A program made the translations under genes and the position numbers. Source: Anaerophaga thermohalophila DSM 12881 (lineage in GTDB: Bacteria; Bacteroidota; Bacteroidia; Bacteroidales; Marinilabiliaceae). From it: a DNA stretch of 64,000 nt. The first letter of the stretch is position 1, and every line of letters starts with the position of its first letter. The notes beneath the pieces were generated by a model. The model was not told the DNA's origin and ran no database searches. It worked only from the letters and a program-made list of their open reading frames with translations. Below are positions 53,746-62,329 of this stretch, one piece after another. Location of the stretch: assembly GCF_000191885.1 (NCBI RefSeq), contig NZ_AEWI01000007.1:62001-126000 (forward strand). Reading direction: 5' to 3'.

Positions 53746-53889
53746 TTTGCACAACGTCCCGGCTATATGCGCCTGGGCATGGCTTCAGACCAGCTGTGAC
53801 TTTATCAGCTTGAACGCATGGGAGAGGGTAATACAAGACCCTCAATATGCTGTGGATGCCACGGCTGGCGTATATAGCTTTGTTGTAGC
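53746..53889 (-). other. attC-like recombination site 1 (after the PIN pseudogene)
   Basis: 144 bp on the - strand, from R'' GCTACAAC to R' GTTGTGC. The arms pair as GCTATATACGCCAGCCGTGGC against GCCATGCCCAGGCGCATATAGC. The terminal structure holds the GAGGGT/ACCCTC hairpin. Unpaired bases in the arms resemble the extrahelical bases of attC sites. It begins 17 nt after the PIN-gene stop, the position expected for a cassette recombination site. Confidence 0.62.
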
Positions 53890-53905
53890 GCGTTTTGTCT
53901 GCGGT

Positions 53906-54312
53906 TTAGTCTTTTAAAAATTCTTTTGGTGTTAAAACCTTTATGGTTGTATCTGTGAAGTCATTTTTATTTCTGGTTAGAATTAAATCTATCTGATGTA
54001 TTTCGGCTGCAGATGATTGTATTGCATCTTCAAAATCTTTCATCTTTGATGCCAATGCTTTTAATATTATCTCTTTGTTAATTCCAATTACATCAATCAC
54101 TTCTACTAGTTTTCAATGAAGTTAATCGCTTCATTATGTCCTTTTTCCTTTTTTGCAATGTAGTAAATATCAGTAATGGTTGTTGCAGTAATATTTCCTG
54201 TAATTTTCTCTTCATCAATGAGTATAAATAATTTTTGAGCATCTTCAAAAAAAAGATTCTCTCTTCAGAGCAATATCAAGGATAATATTTGTATCGAATT
54301 ATACCTTTTTCA
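53906..54312 (-). pseudogene. PIN-domain (VapC-like) toxin, degraded
   Basis: The pieces read MKKV-stop-FDTNIILDIALKRESFF near 54312, then in a second frame EDAQKLFILIDEEKITGNITATTITDIYYIAKKEKGHNEAINFIEN, and in a third frame LVEVIDVIGINKEIILKALASKMKDFEDAIQSSAAEIHQIDLILTRNKNDF. Together they form one PIN domain with its acidic residues (FDTN, DFEDA, TRNKNDF). It has one in-frame stop and two frameshifts: one in the T run near 54250 and one near 54108. It was an endoribonuclease toxin and is now inactive. Confidence 0.82.
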
Positions 54313-54402
54313 TTAAAGTAAGATGATTCTTTGTTACTTGGTCGGATTGAACTTGTCTTTCTGAATACCAGATTCGTTTCTATGCATGATTTTTATTGGT
54401 TA

Positions 54403-54633
54403 TTATCTGTATTTTTCTGAAAGATAATTGAATTTTGAATTGTCTGTTTCAGAATTGGTCAGAAACCCAGCCCATTTATTCACGAAATCACTTGCTTTAT
54501 GAATTCTCGTTTTCTCTGGTTTTGTTTTGGGAACAATAATAATTTCCACTTCTTTATTATAAAGATTAGGATTTAGAGGAAGCAAAATTGCTCCGTTTTC
54601 CGATATTTTGGTGTCAAACTTATATGCTTTCAT
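54403..54633 (-). CDS. Antitoxin-like partner of the PIN gene
   Basis: A 76-residue protein, MKAYKFDTKISENGAILLP followed by NKEVEIIIVPKTKP and a C-terminal helical region ASDFVNKWAGFL. Small proteins with this start and a VxxWAGFL-type tail lie upstream of PIN toxins in Bacteroidota and are antitoxins of the VapB/Phd-like functional class. The frame is intact although the toxin is broken. The start codon lies within the end of a dispersed TGACAAAG element. Confidence 0.65.
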   Translation of the reverse strand: MKAYKFDTKISENGAILLPLNPNLYNKEVEIIIVPKTKPEKTRIHKASDFVNKWAGFLTNSETDNSKFNYLSEKYR

Positions 54634-54726
54634 CCCTATAAAATTTGTTTATTAAGGTCGGATGGAACTCGCATGCAAGGGTTTATACATGGTCTTTTGT
54701 GACAAACTTTGTCATGCTCGTTTCAT
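54629..54726 (-). repeat. TGACAAAG palindromic element, full copy overlapping a start codon
   Basis: Contains the perfect palindrome TGACAAAGTTTGTCA, then GCATGCGAGTTCCATCCGACC and the end TTTTATAGGGATGAA. That terminal ATGAA is the start of the antitoxin-like gene. Confidence 0.7.
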
Positions 54727-54730
54727 TGCG

Positions 54731-55482
54731 CTTTATTTTTGCCTTTAAATATAGTAAATTTTCACGGGATAGAGGATTTTCTTTCTAAATGCGCTACCAT
54801 TCCATAGCGCCATTATCGTTTTTATCCCACAAACCACAATGACCTCTATATCTGTTTATTCTACTCCCCATTCTTTGCACCACTTTTTTTTAATCTTACC
54901 CAAATTGTGCGATTTTGCACACGACAAAGAAATTGTAAGCTTTTTACCTCACCAATTCGGTAAAAATCGACAATTTCTAAGTCGGGGTTATACCTGAGTA
55001 AAGCGGTTTTTACTACGTTTAAATCGCTCAACTTAGGTCTTAGGCAATTCTAACATTTATGATGATGTAACCTGGTGTTGATAACCGGAAATAACTCGTA
55101 GCGAAGCGGAGAGTTATTATGGTTATTATTGCCAACTAACCACTGCCTGAGCCAGGATTCGTAGGATTAAAGGAATTTTAGGATCCATGCGTTAAGGCAA
55201 TCCTTTAATCTCAAAATCCTAAAAATCCTAATTCAGACAACTGCTTCCCATTGCCATCCCCGGCTTACCGCCGGCACAGCAGAAACGTTCCAGTCTTTAA
55301 CCCCAATCTGCACCTTATGTATCCCATGGTGTAAAGAACCGGCGTGTACGGCCTGTCCCGGTTTATCGGGAGTATCCATGCGTAAGGTTTAGCCTGTGAA
55401 ATAAGTTGATTGCACAGGGTGAGTGTGAGCCTTTTTAAAAAGAAAAAGACCGGCTATAAAATACCTGGATATTAAGCACAAA
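54731..55482. other. Noncoding region, nothing recognised
   Basis: No frame with family character and no RNA gene was recognised. It contains the inverted AGGATTAAAGG...CCTTTAATCT repeat near 55160-55215 and a small CCCGGTTTATCGGGAG hairpin near 55354. Confidence 0.5.
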
Positions 55483-55510
55483 CGTCCCCGAAAAATCTTT
55501 TCCGGGGACG
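55483..55510 (-). terminator. Intrinsic terminator of pgi
   Basis: CGTCCCCG and CGGGGACG form an 8-bp stem around GAAAAGATTTTT on the - strand, followed by TTTGTG. It lies 31 bp after the pgi stop codon. Confidence 0.7.
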
Positions 55511-55541
55511 TGTTATTGCATAGATGTTATCTTCCGAACGG

Positions 55542-56885
55542 TTACAACCGTTTTTGAATCGCTTCAGTTTCCTTCTCGAATCCCGGTTTACCGAGGAGGG
55601 CAAACATGTTTTTCTTGTAAGCTTCCACGCCCGGCTGATCGAAGGGATTAACGCCCAGGATGTAACCGCTGATGCCGCAGGCTTTTTCGAAGAAGTAAAG
55701 CAGCTGTCCCAGGTAGTATTCATTGAGTTCGGGGAGTTCAATGCGGATGTTTGGAACGCCCCCGTCGGTATGAGCGATACGTGTTCCCAGTTCAGCCATT
55801 TTATTGACTTCGTCAATACGCTTTCCGGCCAGGTAATTCAGGTTGTCGAGGTTCCCCTCATCGCGGGGGATCAATACCCGGTGACGTGCAGCGGCAATGC
55901 TGACAACGGTTTCGAAAATTGTTCTTTCACCTTCCTGTATCCATTGTCCCATACTGTGCAAGTCGGTAGTGAAATCGACCGATGCCGGGAAAATCCCTTT
56001 GTTTTCTTTGCCTTCGCTTTCGCCGTACAGTTGTTTCCACCATTCGGAGATGTAATGCAGCTTAGGCTGATAATTTACCAGTATTTCAATCTTTTTCCCT
56101 TTTTTGTACAGCAGGTTGCGCGTAGCTGCATATAGCGATGCAGGATTTTGCTCAAAGGGTACATTCACGGCAGTAAGTTCCCGCATTTTTTTTGCCCCTC
56201 TGACCAGTTCACTGATGCTGAAACCTGCCACGGCAATGGGCAGGAGACCGACAGGAGTTAGTACCGAATAGCGGCCGCCAACATCGTCGGGGATCACATA
56301 AGTTTCGTAACCTTCCTGATCGGCCAGTGTTCGCAGAGCTCCTTTTTTGGCGTCGGTAATGGCCACAATGCGTTCTTTTACTTCGTCTTTGTCGTATTTT
56401 GTTTCGAGTAGTTCTTTCAGCGTTCTGAAAGCTATGGCGGGCTCGGTGGTAGTTCCCGATTTGGAAATGACAATGATGCCAAATGATTTGTCTTTCAGCA
56501 GATCAAGTAGTTCGTAGGTGTAATCTTCTCCTAAGTTCTGACCGGCATACAGGATGAAAGGATTCTTTCGTCCCCCTTTCAGATGGTCGAAGGAATCGTT
56601 CATGGCGTCAATAACGGCCCTGGCTCCGAGATAGCTTCCGCCTATCCCGGTAACCACCACGTAGTCGGCTTTGCCGCGCAGGCGGGCTGCCGTTTCTTCA
56701 ATCGACATCAGCTGGTCGGGCGATATTTCTTCAGGCAGATCGAGCCATCCGAGAAAATCGTTTCCCTTGCCGGTCTTATTGGTCAGCGTTTCAAGTTGTT
56801 TTTGTACATTCTCTTTTTCCGCGTTTATCATGTCCAAAGTCACATCAGGTGCAACATTCGACACATCAATGGTAAGGTCTTTCAT
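55542..56885 (-). CDS. pgi: Glucose-6-phosphate isomerase
   Basis: A 447-residue cytoplasmic enzyme of the length usual for the short bacterial form. Family motifs are [35 protein letters not shown] (sugar-phosphate binding), [17 protein letters not shown] and the C-terminal [20 protein letters not shown], carrying the conserved Lys. It interconverts glucose-6-phosphate and fructose-6-phosphate. It stands alone with its own terminator. Confidence 0.95.
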   Translation of the reverse strand: MKDLTIDVSNVAPDVTLDMINAEKENVQKQLETLTNKTGKGNDFLGWLDLPEEISPDQLMSIEETAARLRGKADYVVVTGIGGSYLGARAVIDAMNDSFDHLKGGRKNPFILYAGQNLGEDYTYELLDLLKDKSFGIIVISKSGTTTEPAIAFRTLKELLETKYDKDEVKERIVAITDAKKGALRTLADQEGYETYVIPDDVGGRYSVLTPVGLLPIAVAGFSISELVRGAKKMRELTAVNVPFEQNPASLYAATRNLLYKKGKKIEILVNYQPKLHYISEWWKQLYGESEGKENKGIFPASVDFTTDLHSMGQWIQEGERTIFETVVSIAAARHRVLIPRDEGNLDNLNYLAGKRIDEVNKMAELGTRIAHTDGGVPNIRIELPELNEYYLGQLLYFFEKACGISGYILGVNPFDQPGVEAYKKNMFALLGKPGFEKETEAIQKRL

Positions 56886-57018
56886 AGTCTTATTTAGTTT
56901 TTAAGATTTATCAATGGTCTGTTAAACTTTTTTATATCTAACCTGGACAAGCCAGAGCCCCAAAATAACTAAAGAGCTTAAGTCATAATTTGTCGGATTA
57001 GCTAATTGCTACGCAATT

Positions 57019-57058
57019 ATTTTTGGTTGTCAACGAATATTTTTGGTTGTCAACGAAT
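57019..57058. repeat. Exact tandem duplication, 20-bp unit
   Basis: ATTTTTGGTTGTCAACGAAT occurs twice without a gap. Confidence 0.85.
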
Positions 57059-57109
57059 TTACGCCAATTATCGGGGCTGTCTAAAAACTCTGCATAATTT
57101 ATTGTTTCA

Positions 57110-57207
57110 CAGAGTTTCACGGAGATGATACACAGAGTTCCACAGAGTAAAAAGTCCGTTTTTCTCTTTGAATCTCTGTGATGTGCTCCGTGCACCTCTG
57201 TGTAACT
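57110..57207. repeat. CACAGAG-type inverted repeat
   Basis: CACAGAG occurs three times in the left half (TTTCACGGAG, ACACAGAGTTCCACAGAG), facing CTCTGTGATGTGCTCCGTG and CTCTGTGTAA in the right half. The motif is common in intergenic DNA of this phylum. Confidence 0.6.
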
Positions 57208-57279
57208 AATCGTCTACTGGCCTATAACCTGTCTACCCTTCTGCCTTTTAGCTCTTTGCTCCATGCTCTGTGCCTTTGC

Positions 57280-58275
57280 CTATCTCAGCTGCTCTGTCAA
57301 TAGCTTAATTTCAATAACCGGTGAAATTTTTTCATAAATAATTCTGTAAACGGCTTCCGTAATGGGCAGGTTTACGTTATATTTTTTATTGATTTCAATA
57401 ATGCTTTTCACGGCGTAATAGCCTTCGGCAATCATCAGCATTTCGAGCTGGGCACTTTTTACCGAATAGCCTTTGCCCAACATGTTACCGAACGTGCGGT
57501 TGCGCGAAAACTGAGAATAAGCTGTTACCAGCAGGTCGCCAAGGTAGGCCGAGCTTTTTATGTCGCGGGTTATCGGGTGTACCGTGTCGACAAAACGTTT
57601 GATCTCCTGTATCCCGTTGGAAATAAGCACGGCCTGAAAGTTGTCGCCGTATCCCAGTCCGTGACAGATGCCGGCTGCAATGGCCATCACGTTTTTCAGA
57701 ACGGCAGCATATTCGGTTCCGTAAATGTCATCAATAACGGTGGTTTTAACATACGCACAGGCCAGGCGCGAAGCAACCATACGACCTTTTTTCATGTCCT
57801 GGCAGGCGATGGTAAGATATGACAGGCGTTCCAGGGCCACTTCTTCGGCGTGACAGGGCCCCGAGATCACTGCAATGGAATCGATGGGTACGTGGTAATG
57901 TTTGTTAAAGAAACTTGCAATGATAAGGTTCTCATCAGGAATAAGTCCTTTAATGGCCGAAACCACAAATTTGTCTTTAAGCGAAATATTGAGGGGCTTC
58001 AAAGCTTCTTTCAGAAATGCCGAAGGAATTGCAAATATCAGGATATCTGATTTCTCAACAATTTCATTCAGGTCGGTAGAAAAGAATATCTGTTCTACAT
58101 CGAAATCCACCGATGTCAGGTAATTCGGGTTATGACCTATTTTTCTGAACTGTTTTAAGTGTTCTTCATTTCTAAAGTACCAGTTAAGCTTGTCTGAATT
58201 GTTCAGTACCATTTTAGCAATGGCGGTGGCCCAACTTCCACTGCCTATGATTCCAATGGTTGAAGATTCATCCAT
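57280..58275 (-). CDS. gpsA: Glycerol-3-phosphate dehydrogenase [NAD(P)+]
   Basis: A 331-residue enzyme. N-terminal Rossmann motif IGIIGSGSWATAIAKM, then the family blocks FAIPSAFLKEAL, VSAIKGLIPDENLI, ISGPCHAEEVA and the C-terminal domain with YGTEYAAVLKNVMAIAAGICHGLGYGDN carrying the catalytic Lys. It makes glycerol-3-phosphate for phospholipids. It lies 87 bp downstream of lysS on the same strand. Confidence 0.93.
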   Translation of the reverse strand: MDESSTIGIIGSGSWATAIAKMVLNNSDKLNWYFRNEEHLKQFRKIGHNPNYLTSVDFDVEQIFFSTDLNEIVEKSDILIFAIPSAFLKEALKPLNISLKDKFVVSAIKGLIPDENLIIASFFNKHYHVPIDSIAVISGPCHAEEVALERLSYLTIACQDMKKGRMVASRLACAYVKTTVIDDIYGTEYAAVLKNVMAIAAGICHGLGYGDNFQAVLISNGIQEIKRFVDTVHPITRDIKSSAYLGDLLVTAYSQFSRNRTFGNMLGKGYSVKSAQLEMLMIAEGYYAVKSIIEINKKYNVNLPITEAVYRIIYEKISPVIEIKLLTEQLR

Positions 58276-58362
58276 ATCGTTAGATTTTGTTTTTTATTCT
58301 AAAATTAAGGAATATTTCCCGGCTTGGGCAACGATATTTGTCATTGAATTGGCCGGTAAGAA

Positions 58363-60093
58363 CTATTGATTGCACCAGGCCTTTACTTCGTCGGGTTTGG
58401 GATTCTGTAGTCCCAGCTTATGTTTTTTGTTGAGACCGCACAATTCCTGATGCAGTTTGTTGGGATTGGCTTCCTTAAGGTCGTCTGTTTTCAGGTATCC
58501 GGCTTTATAAATAACAGGTACCCACTCTGCCGGTATACCGAGCTCTGTGAATTTTTCCTCGCTGTCGCGTTCCTGTTTTTTCTCCGGGCGCATCTGGGGG
58601 AAGAAAATGACTTCCTGTATGGTACTCTGATTGGTCATCAGCATAGTAAGGCGGTCGATGCCGATGCCCATGCCCGAGGTCGGGGGCATACCGTATTCCA
58701 GTGCTCTTATAAAATCCATGTCAATAAACATGGCCTCGTCATCACCTTTTTCGGAAAGACGCAACTGTTCTTTGAAGCGTTCCAGCTGATCGATGGGGTC
58801 GTTAAGCTCCGAATAGGCATTGGCTATTTCTTTGCCGTTTACCATGAGTTCAAAGCGCTCGGTCAGTTCCGGATTATCGCGGTGTTTTTTGCAAAGTGGC
58901 GACATCTCAACCGGATAATCGGTGATAAACGTGGGCTGGATATAATGAGGCTCGCATTTTTCACCGAAAATTTCATCTATCAGCTTTCCTTTGCCCATTG
59001 ACTCATCGTGTTCAATACCAAGATCGTCACAAACTTTTCGCAGTTGTGCCTCGTCCATACCTGAAATATCGATACCGGTATGTTCTTTTATGGCATCCAG
59101 CATGCTTATGCGTTTGTACGGACGCTTAAAATCAATGACATTGTCGCCTGCCTGTACTTTTGTAGTTCCGTGGAGATCGAGAGCCACTTTTTCAACCATC
59201 CGCTCGGTGAAATCCATCATCCACTTGTAGTCTTTGTAAGCCACGTATATTTCCAATACGGTGAATTCGGGATTGTGATTGCGGTCCATTCCCTCGTTGC
59301 GGAAATCTTTTCCAAACTCATAAACGCCTTCAAAACCGCCGACAATCAGTCGCTTCAGGTAGAGCTCGTCGGCAATACGAAGATAGAGCGGCATATCGAG
59401 GGTGTTGTGATGTGTAATGAACGGTCTGGCAGCTGCACCACCGGGAATAGCCTGAAGAATGGGTGTTTCCACTTCCAGGTAGTCTTTTTCGTTGAAGAAC
59501 TCGCGCATCGAATTGATAATCTGAGTTCTTTTACGAAAGGTTTCACGCACCCTGTCATTAACGATCAGGTCGACATAGCGCTGGCGGTATCGTTGCTCCG
59601 GGTCGGAGAAAGCATCATAAACTTTACCGTCTTTTTCCTTTACAACGGGAAGAGGGCGCAACGATTTGGCCAAAACAGTGAGTGATGTGACATGTATCGA
59701 TATTTCTCCCATGTTGGTTTTGAATACAAAACCCTTTACCCCGATGATGTCACCGATATCGAGTAGCTTTTTAAAAACGGTGTTGTAAAGCGTTTTGTCG
59801 TCACCGGGACAAATATCATCGCGACGCAGGTATATTTGTATTCTGCCCTGTTTGTCCTTAATTTCGGCAAATGAGGCACTTCCCATGATACGGCGGCTCA
59901 TGATACGGCCGGCCAGACTTACTTCCTTTTCCCTGAAGGCGTCAGGATGGTTGTCGAATTCCTTTTTAATGTCCTGGGAGTAATGACTCACCGGGTACTC
60001 CTCTGCCGGATAGGGATTGATCCCTGATTTTTGTAACTCTTTCAGACTCTCACGTCGAATTATTTCCTGTTCACTCAGTTCCAGATGGCTCAT
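58363..60093 (-). CDS. lysS: Lysyl-tRNA synthetase, class II
   Basis: A 576-residue protein. The OB-fold anticodon domain is near residues 60-150 ([32 protein letters not shown]). Motif 1 includes [18 protein letters not shown], motif 2 [20 protein letters not shown] and motif 3 [15 protein letters not shown]-terminal extension of about 70 residues ([28 protein letters not shown]) has a helix-hairpin-helix-like look and occurs in Bacteroidota LysRS. Confidence 0.94.
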   Translation of the reverse strand: MSHLELSEQEIIRRESLKELQKSGINPYPAEEYPVSHYSQDIKKEFDNHPDAFREKEVSLAGRIMSRRIMGSASFAEIKDKQGRIQIYLRRDDICPGDDKTLYNTVFKKLLDIGDIIGVKGFVFKTNMGEISIHVTSLTVLAKSLRPLPVVKEKDGKVYDAFSDPEQRYRQRYVDLIVNDRVRETFRKRTQIINSMREFFNEKDYLEVETPILQAIPGGAAARPFITHHNTLDMPLYLRIADELYLKRLIVGGFEGVYEFGKDFRNEGMDRNHNPEFTVLEIYVAYKDYKWMMDFTERMVEKVALDLHGTTKVQAGDNVIDFKRPYKRISMLDAIKEHTGIDISGMDEAQLRKVCDDLGIEHDESMGKGKLIDEIFGEKCEPHYIQPTFITDYPVEMSPLCKKHRDNPELTERFELMVNGKEIANAYSELNDPIDQLERFKEQLRLSEKGDDEAMFIDMDFIRALEYGMPPTSGMGIGIDRLTMLMTNQSTIQEVIFFPQMRPEKKQERDSEEKFTELGIPAEWVPVIYKAGYLKTDDLKEANPNKLHQELCGLNKKHKLGLQNPKPDEVKAWCNQ

Positions 60094-60123
60094 AAAATTG
60101 TGTTATTTTATTTTATAACAGCA

Positions 60124-60154
60124 CAAAGATAATGATTACCCGAGAAAACCAATT
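60124..60154 (-). promoter_or_regulatory. Bacteroidota-type promoter for lysS
   Basis: On the - strand TTGG is followed after 17 bases by TATCTTTG, a match to TTTG/TAnnTTTG. The -7 box ends about 30 bp upstream of the lysS start. Confidence 0.6.
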
Positions 60155-60209
60155 CTCCGGTTTTGTTGTTATTTAAAATCATTTTAATTAAACTTGCAAA
60201 GTTACTAAA

Positions 60210-60423
60210 TAATACCTGTTCATATACTCGTAAAAGTTTTCACAATATGCGTGTCTGTTCAGAAAGTGCCGGTTGAAACGAGCATGGCAAAGATTGCCAC
60301 AATAAGAACATGTATATAAGTTCTTGCATGCGAGTTCCATCCGACCTTAATAAATAAATTTTATACGGATGAATAACTTTCGGACAAGCTAACACAGTAA
60401 ATGGTACGTTATGGACAGACACT
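60210..60423 (+). mobile_element. MITE-like element, copy G, interrupted by another repeat
   Basis: The left part runs TAATACCTGTTCATATACTC to AGAAAGTGCCGGTT, the right part TAACTTTCGGACAAGC to ATGGACAGACACTA. The middle of the MITE is replaced by a TGACAAAG element at 60275-60373. The right end is 22 bp from the lipA start. Confidence 0.7.
60275..60373 (+). repeat. TGACAAAG palindromic element nested in a MITE
   Basis: Runs from GAAACGAGCATGGCAAAG to TTTTATACGGATGAA. Its palindrome is TGGCAAAGATTGCCA, differing from TGACA/TGTCA at both paired positions and so keeping symmetry. Confidence 0.7.
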
Positions 60424-60445
60424 AAACAGACAAGGAGGAGAAGAA

Positions 60446-61315
60446 ATGGATATTCTATCGGAGCGAAAAAGAAAACCGGCATGGTTAAAAATTCAATTAC
60501 CCAACACGGGCGATTACAATTGGATGAACAAAACCATTCGCGATCATAAATTACATACCATCTGTACCAGCGGTAAATGCCCCAATGCAGCCGAATGCTG
60601 GGGAAATGGAACCGCTACGTTTATGATCCTCGGCGATGTTTGTACCCGCGCATGTAAGTTTTGTAACGTGAAGACCGGAAAACCAGGGGCGGTCGACTTC
60701 AAAGAGCCGTTTCGTATTGCCCGGTCAATTCAAATCATGAAACTGAAGCATGCGGTCATTACATCGGTCGATCGTGATGATCTGGAAGACGGAGGAGCAG
60801 GTGTATGGGCCAGGACCATCCGTAAAGTAAAAGAAATGAACCCGGGCATTACCCAGGAAGTTCTTATTCCCGATTTCAACGGACTGAAGCATTTAATTCA
60901 GCAGGTGATTGATGCCGGGCCCGAGGTGGTGAGTCACAATCTGGAAACTGTGCGTCGTCTCACTCCTCAGATTCGAAGCAAAGCCAAATATGATTTAAGT
61001 CTTAAAGTGCTTCAATATATTGCTTCTACCGATGTGGTACCTAAGTCGGGCATCATGGTCGGACTCGGCGAAACACCCGAAGAGGTGTTTGAAACAATGG
61101 ACGATTTGGTTGAGGTCGGGGTGAAAGTTTTGACCATCGGGCAGTATCTGCAGCCCACGCCTAAACACTGGCCGGTATATGAATATGTGACACCGGGACA
61201 GTTTGAAATCTATAAGAAGGAAGGACTCAAAAGAGGATTCAAATATGTGGAAAGCGGTCCGTTGGTGCGTTCATCCTATCATGCCGAAAAACATATAAAT
61301 GCTTTGAAAGAATGA
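60446..61315 (+). CDS. lipA: Lipoyl synthase
   Basis: 289 residues from the ATG at 60446, which has a strong AAGGAGG at 60432-60438; a longer frame from 60401 runs into MITE sequence. The auxiliary cluster cysteines are CTSGKCPNAAEC (Cys 40, 45, 51) and the radical-SAM cluster CTRACKFC (Cys 66, 70, 73). The C-terminal GPLVRSSYHAEKH has the conserved RSSYHA. It inserts two sulfurs into protein-bound octanoyl groups. The next gene, lipB, overlaps as ATGA. Confidence 0.95.
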   Translation: MDILSERKRKPAWLKIQLPNTGDYNWMNKTIRDHKLHTICTSGKCPNAAECWGNGTATFMILGDVCTRACKFCNVKTGKPGAVDFKEPFRIARSIQIMKLKHAVITSVDRDDLEDGGAGVWARTIRKVKEMNPGITQEVLIPDFNGLKHLIQQVIDAGPEVVSHNLETVRRLTPQIRSKAKYDLSLKVLQYIASTDVVPKSGIMVGLGETPEEVFETMDDLVEVGVKVLTIGQYLQPTPKHWPVYEYVTPGQFEIYKKEGLKRGFKYVESGPLVRSSYHAEKHINALKE

Positions 61316-62013
61316 CAGCGGCCGATACTATATTTGAAGACCTCGGAGAAATTGACTATAAGGCAGCCTGGGATTATCAGGAAGAGCAATTCCGGCGCAT
61401 TGTCGATGCCAAACTGTTTAACCGTGAGCATCCGGAAGAGAATAAACCGGTGGTTCATCATCTTATTTTTTGCGAACATCCGCACGTTTTTACCCTTGGG
61501 AAAAGCGGACAAGCCAATAACTTGTTGGTCCAGGATGATTTTTTGAAAAAAATCAATGCTTCCTTTTATAGGGTCAACCGCGGCGGAGATATTACTTATC
61601 ACGGCCCGGGCCAAATTGTAGGTTATCCGATTTTCGACCTTGAGCAAATGAAACTGGGCGTGAAAGAATACATCTTTAAACTGGAAGAGGCCATAATTCT
61701 GACCCTTGCCGCGTTTGGTATCGAGGGCGAAAGGCTTGATGGCGCTACCGGTGTCTGGCTCGAAACTCAAACTACAAATGCCCGTAAAATATGTGCCATC
61801 GGAGTGAGGGCCAGCAGGTTTGTTTCCATGCACGGCTTTGCTTTGAATGTGAATACTAACCTGGATTATTTCAATTATATTAATCCTTGTGGTTTTGTCG
61901 ACAAAGGGGTTACATCGATGCAGAAAGAAAAAGGCGAAACCCTGTCGATGGAAGAGGTGAAAGCTGTTTTAAAACGGAATCTTCAAAAAGTGTTTGGATT
62001 GAATTTTGTATAA
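61312..62013 (+). CDS. lipB: Octanoyl-[acyl-carrier-protein]:protein transferase
   Basis: A 233-residue transferase. Conserved blocks are FCEHPHVFTLGKSG, RGGDITYHGPGQIVGYPIFDL (substrate pocket), ICAIGVRASRFVSMHGFALNVNTNLDYF with the lysine replaced by Arg-Ala-Ser in the usual 'KI..IG.R' region, and NPCGFVDKGVTSM with the catalytic Cys. It moves octanoate from ACP to lipoyl domains, supplying the LipA substrate. Overlaps lipA by 4 nt. Confidence 0.93.
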   Translation: MTAADTIFEDLGEIDYKAAWDYQEEQFRRIVDAKLFNREHPEENKPVVHHLIFCEHPHVFTLGKSGQANNLLVQDDFLKKINASFYRVNRGGDITYHGPGQIVGYPIFDLEQMKLGVKEYIFKLEEAIILTLAAFGIEGERLDGATGVWLETQTTNARKICAIGVRASRFVSMHGFALNVNTNLDYFNYINPCGFVDKGVTSMQKEKGETLSMEEVKAVLKRNLQKVFGLNFV

Positions 62014-62329
62014 AAGCTTGTTGTTATAGTAATCCGTAAAAAAAGGATTAAACGCAGAGACACTATGACACAACGTTTTTAGATGAGAGAATTATTTTGT
62101 TGAACCTGCTTTATTCATGAATTCGCGTAATTCTTTGACGCCTGACAAGAAATGGCGTAGCCGTTTTTATATATAACATTAGAACCCAAAATCTTGCAAG
62201 CAAGCGGCAGAGCCGGGCAGTATCCACCGTTTTTCGCTTGTTGATAACTTTTTTAACCTAAACATCCCGGATTCTTTGAAAATAGGTATATTTTGAGAAA
62301 TTTTAAGGGCTCAAAAGTGAGAGAGAAAA
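62014..62329. other. Intergenic region before recJ, nothing recognised
   Basis: 316 bp without a supported gene or strong repeat. It presumably holds the recJ promoter. Confidence 0.45.

Larger units (their letters stand above)
56886..57279. other. Intergenic region with small repeats
   Basis: Contains an exact 20-bp tandem duplication at 57019-57058 and a CACAGAG/CTCTGTG repeat at 57110-57207. No gene is supported. Confidence 0.6.

Noticed and set aside
52706-53889. Reading the repeated 144-bp palindromes as part of the group II intron
   Set aside because: Copy 1 has no intron attached, the palindrome is complete without it, and intron homology with 49465-49661 begins only at TTGCGACAC.
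60401-60445. Upstream start for lipA giving 15 extra residues
   Set aside because: The extra codons come from MITE sequence, and the ATG at 60446 has a strong ribosome-binding site.
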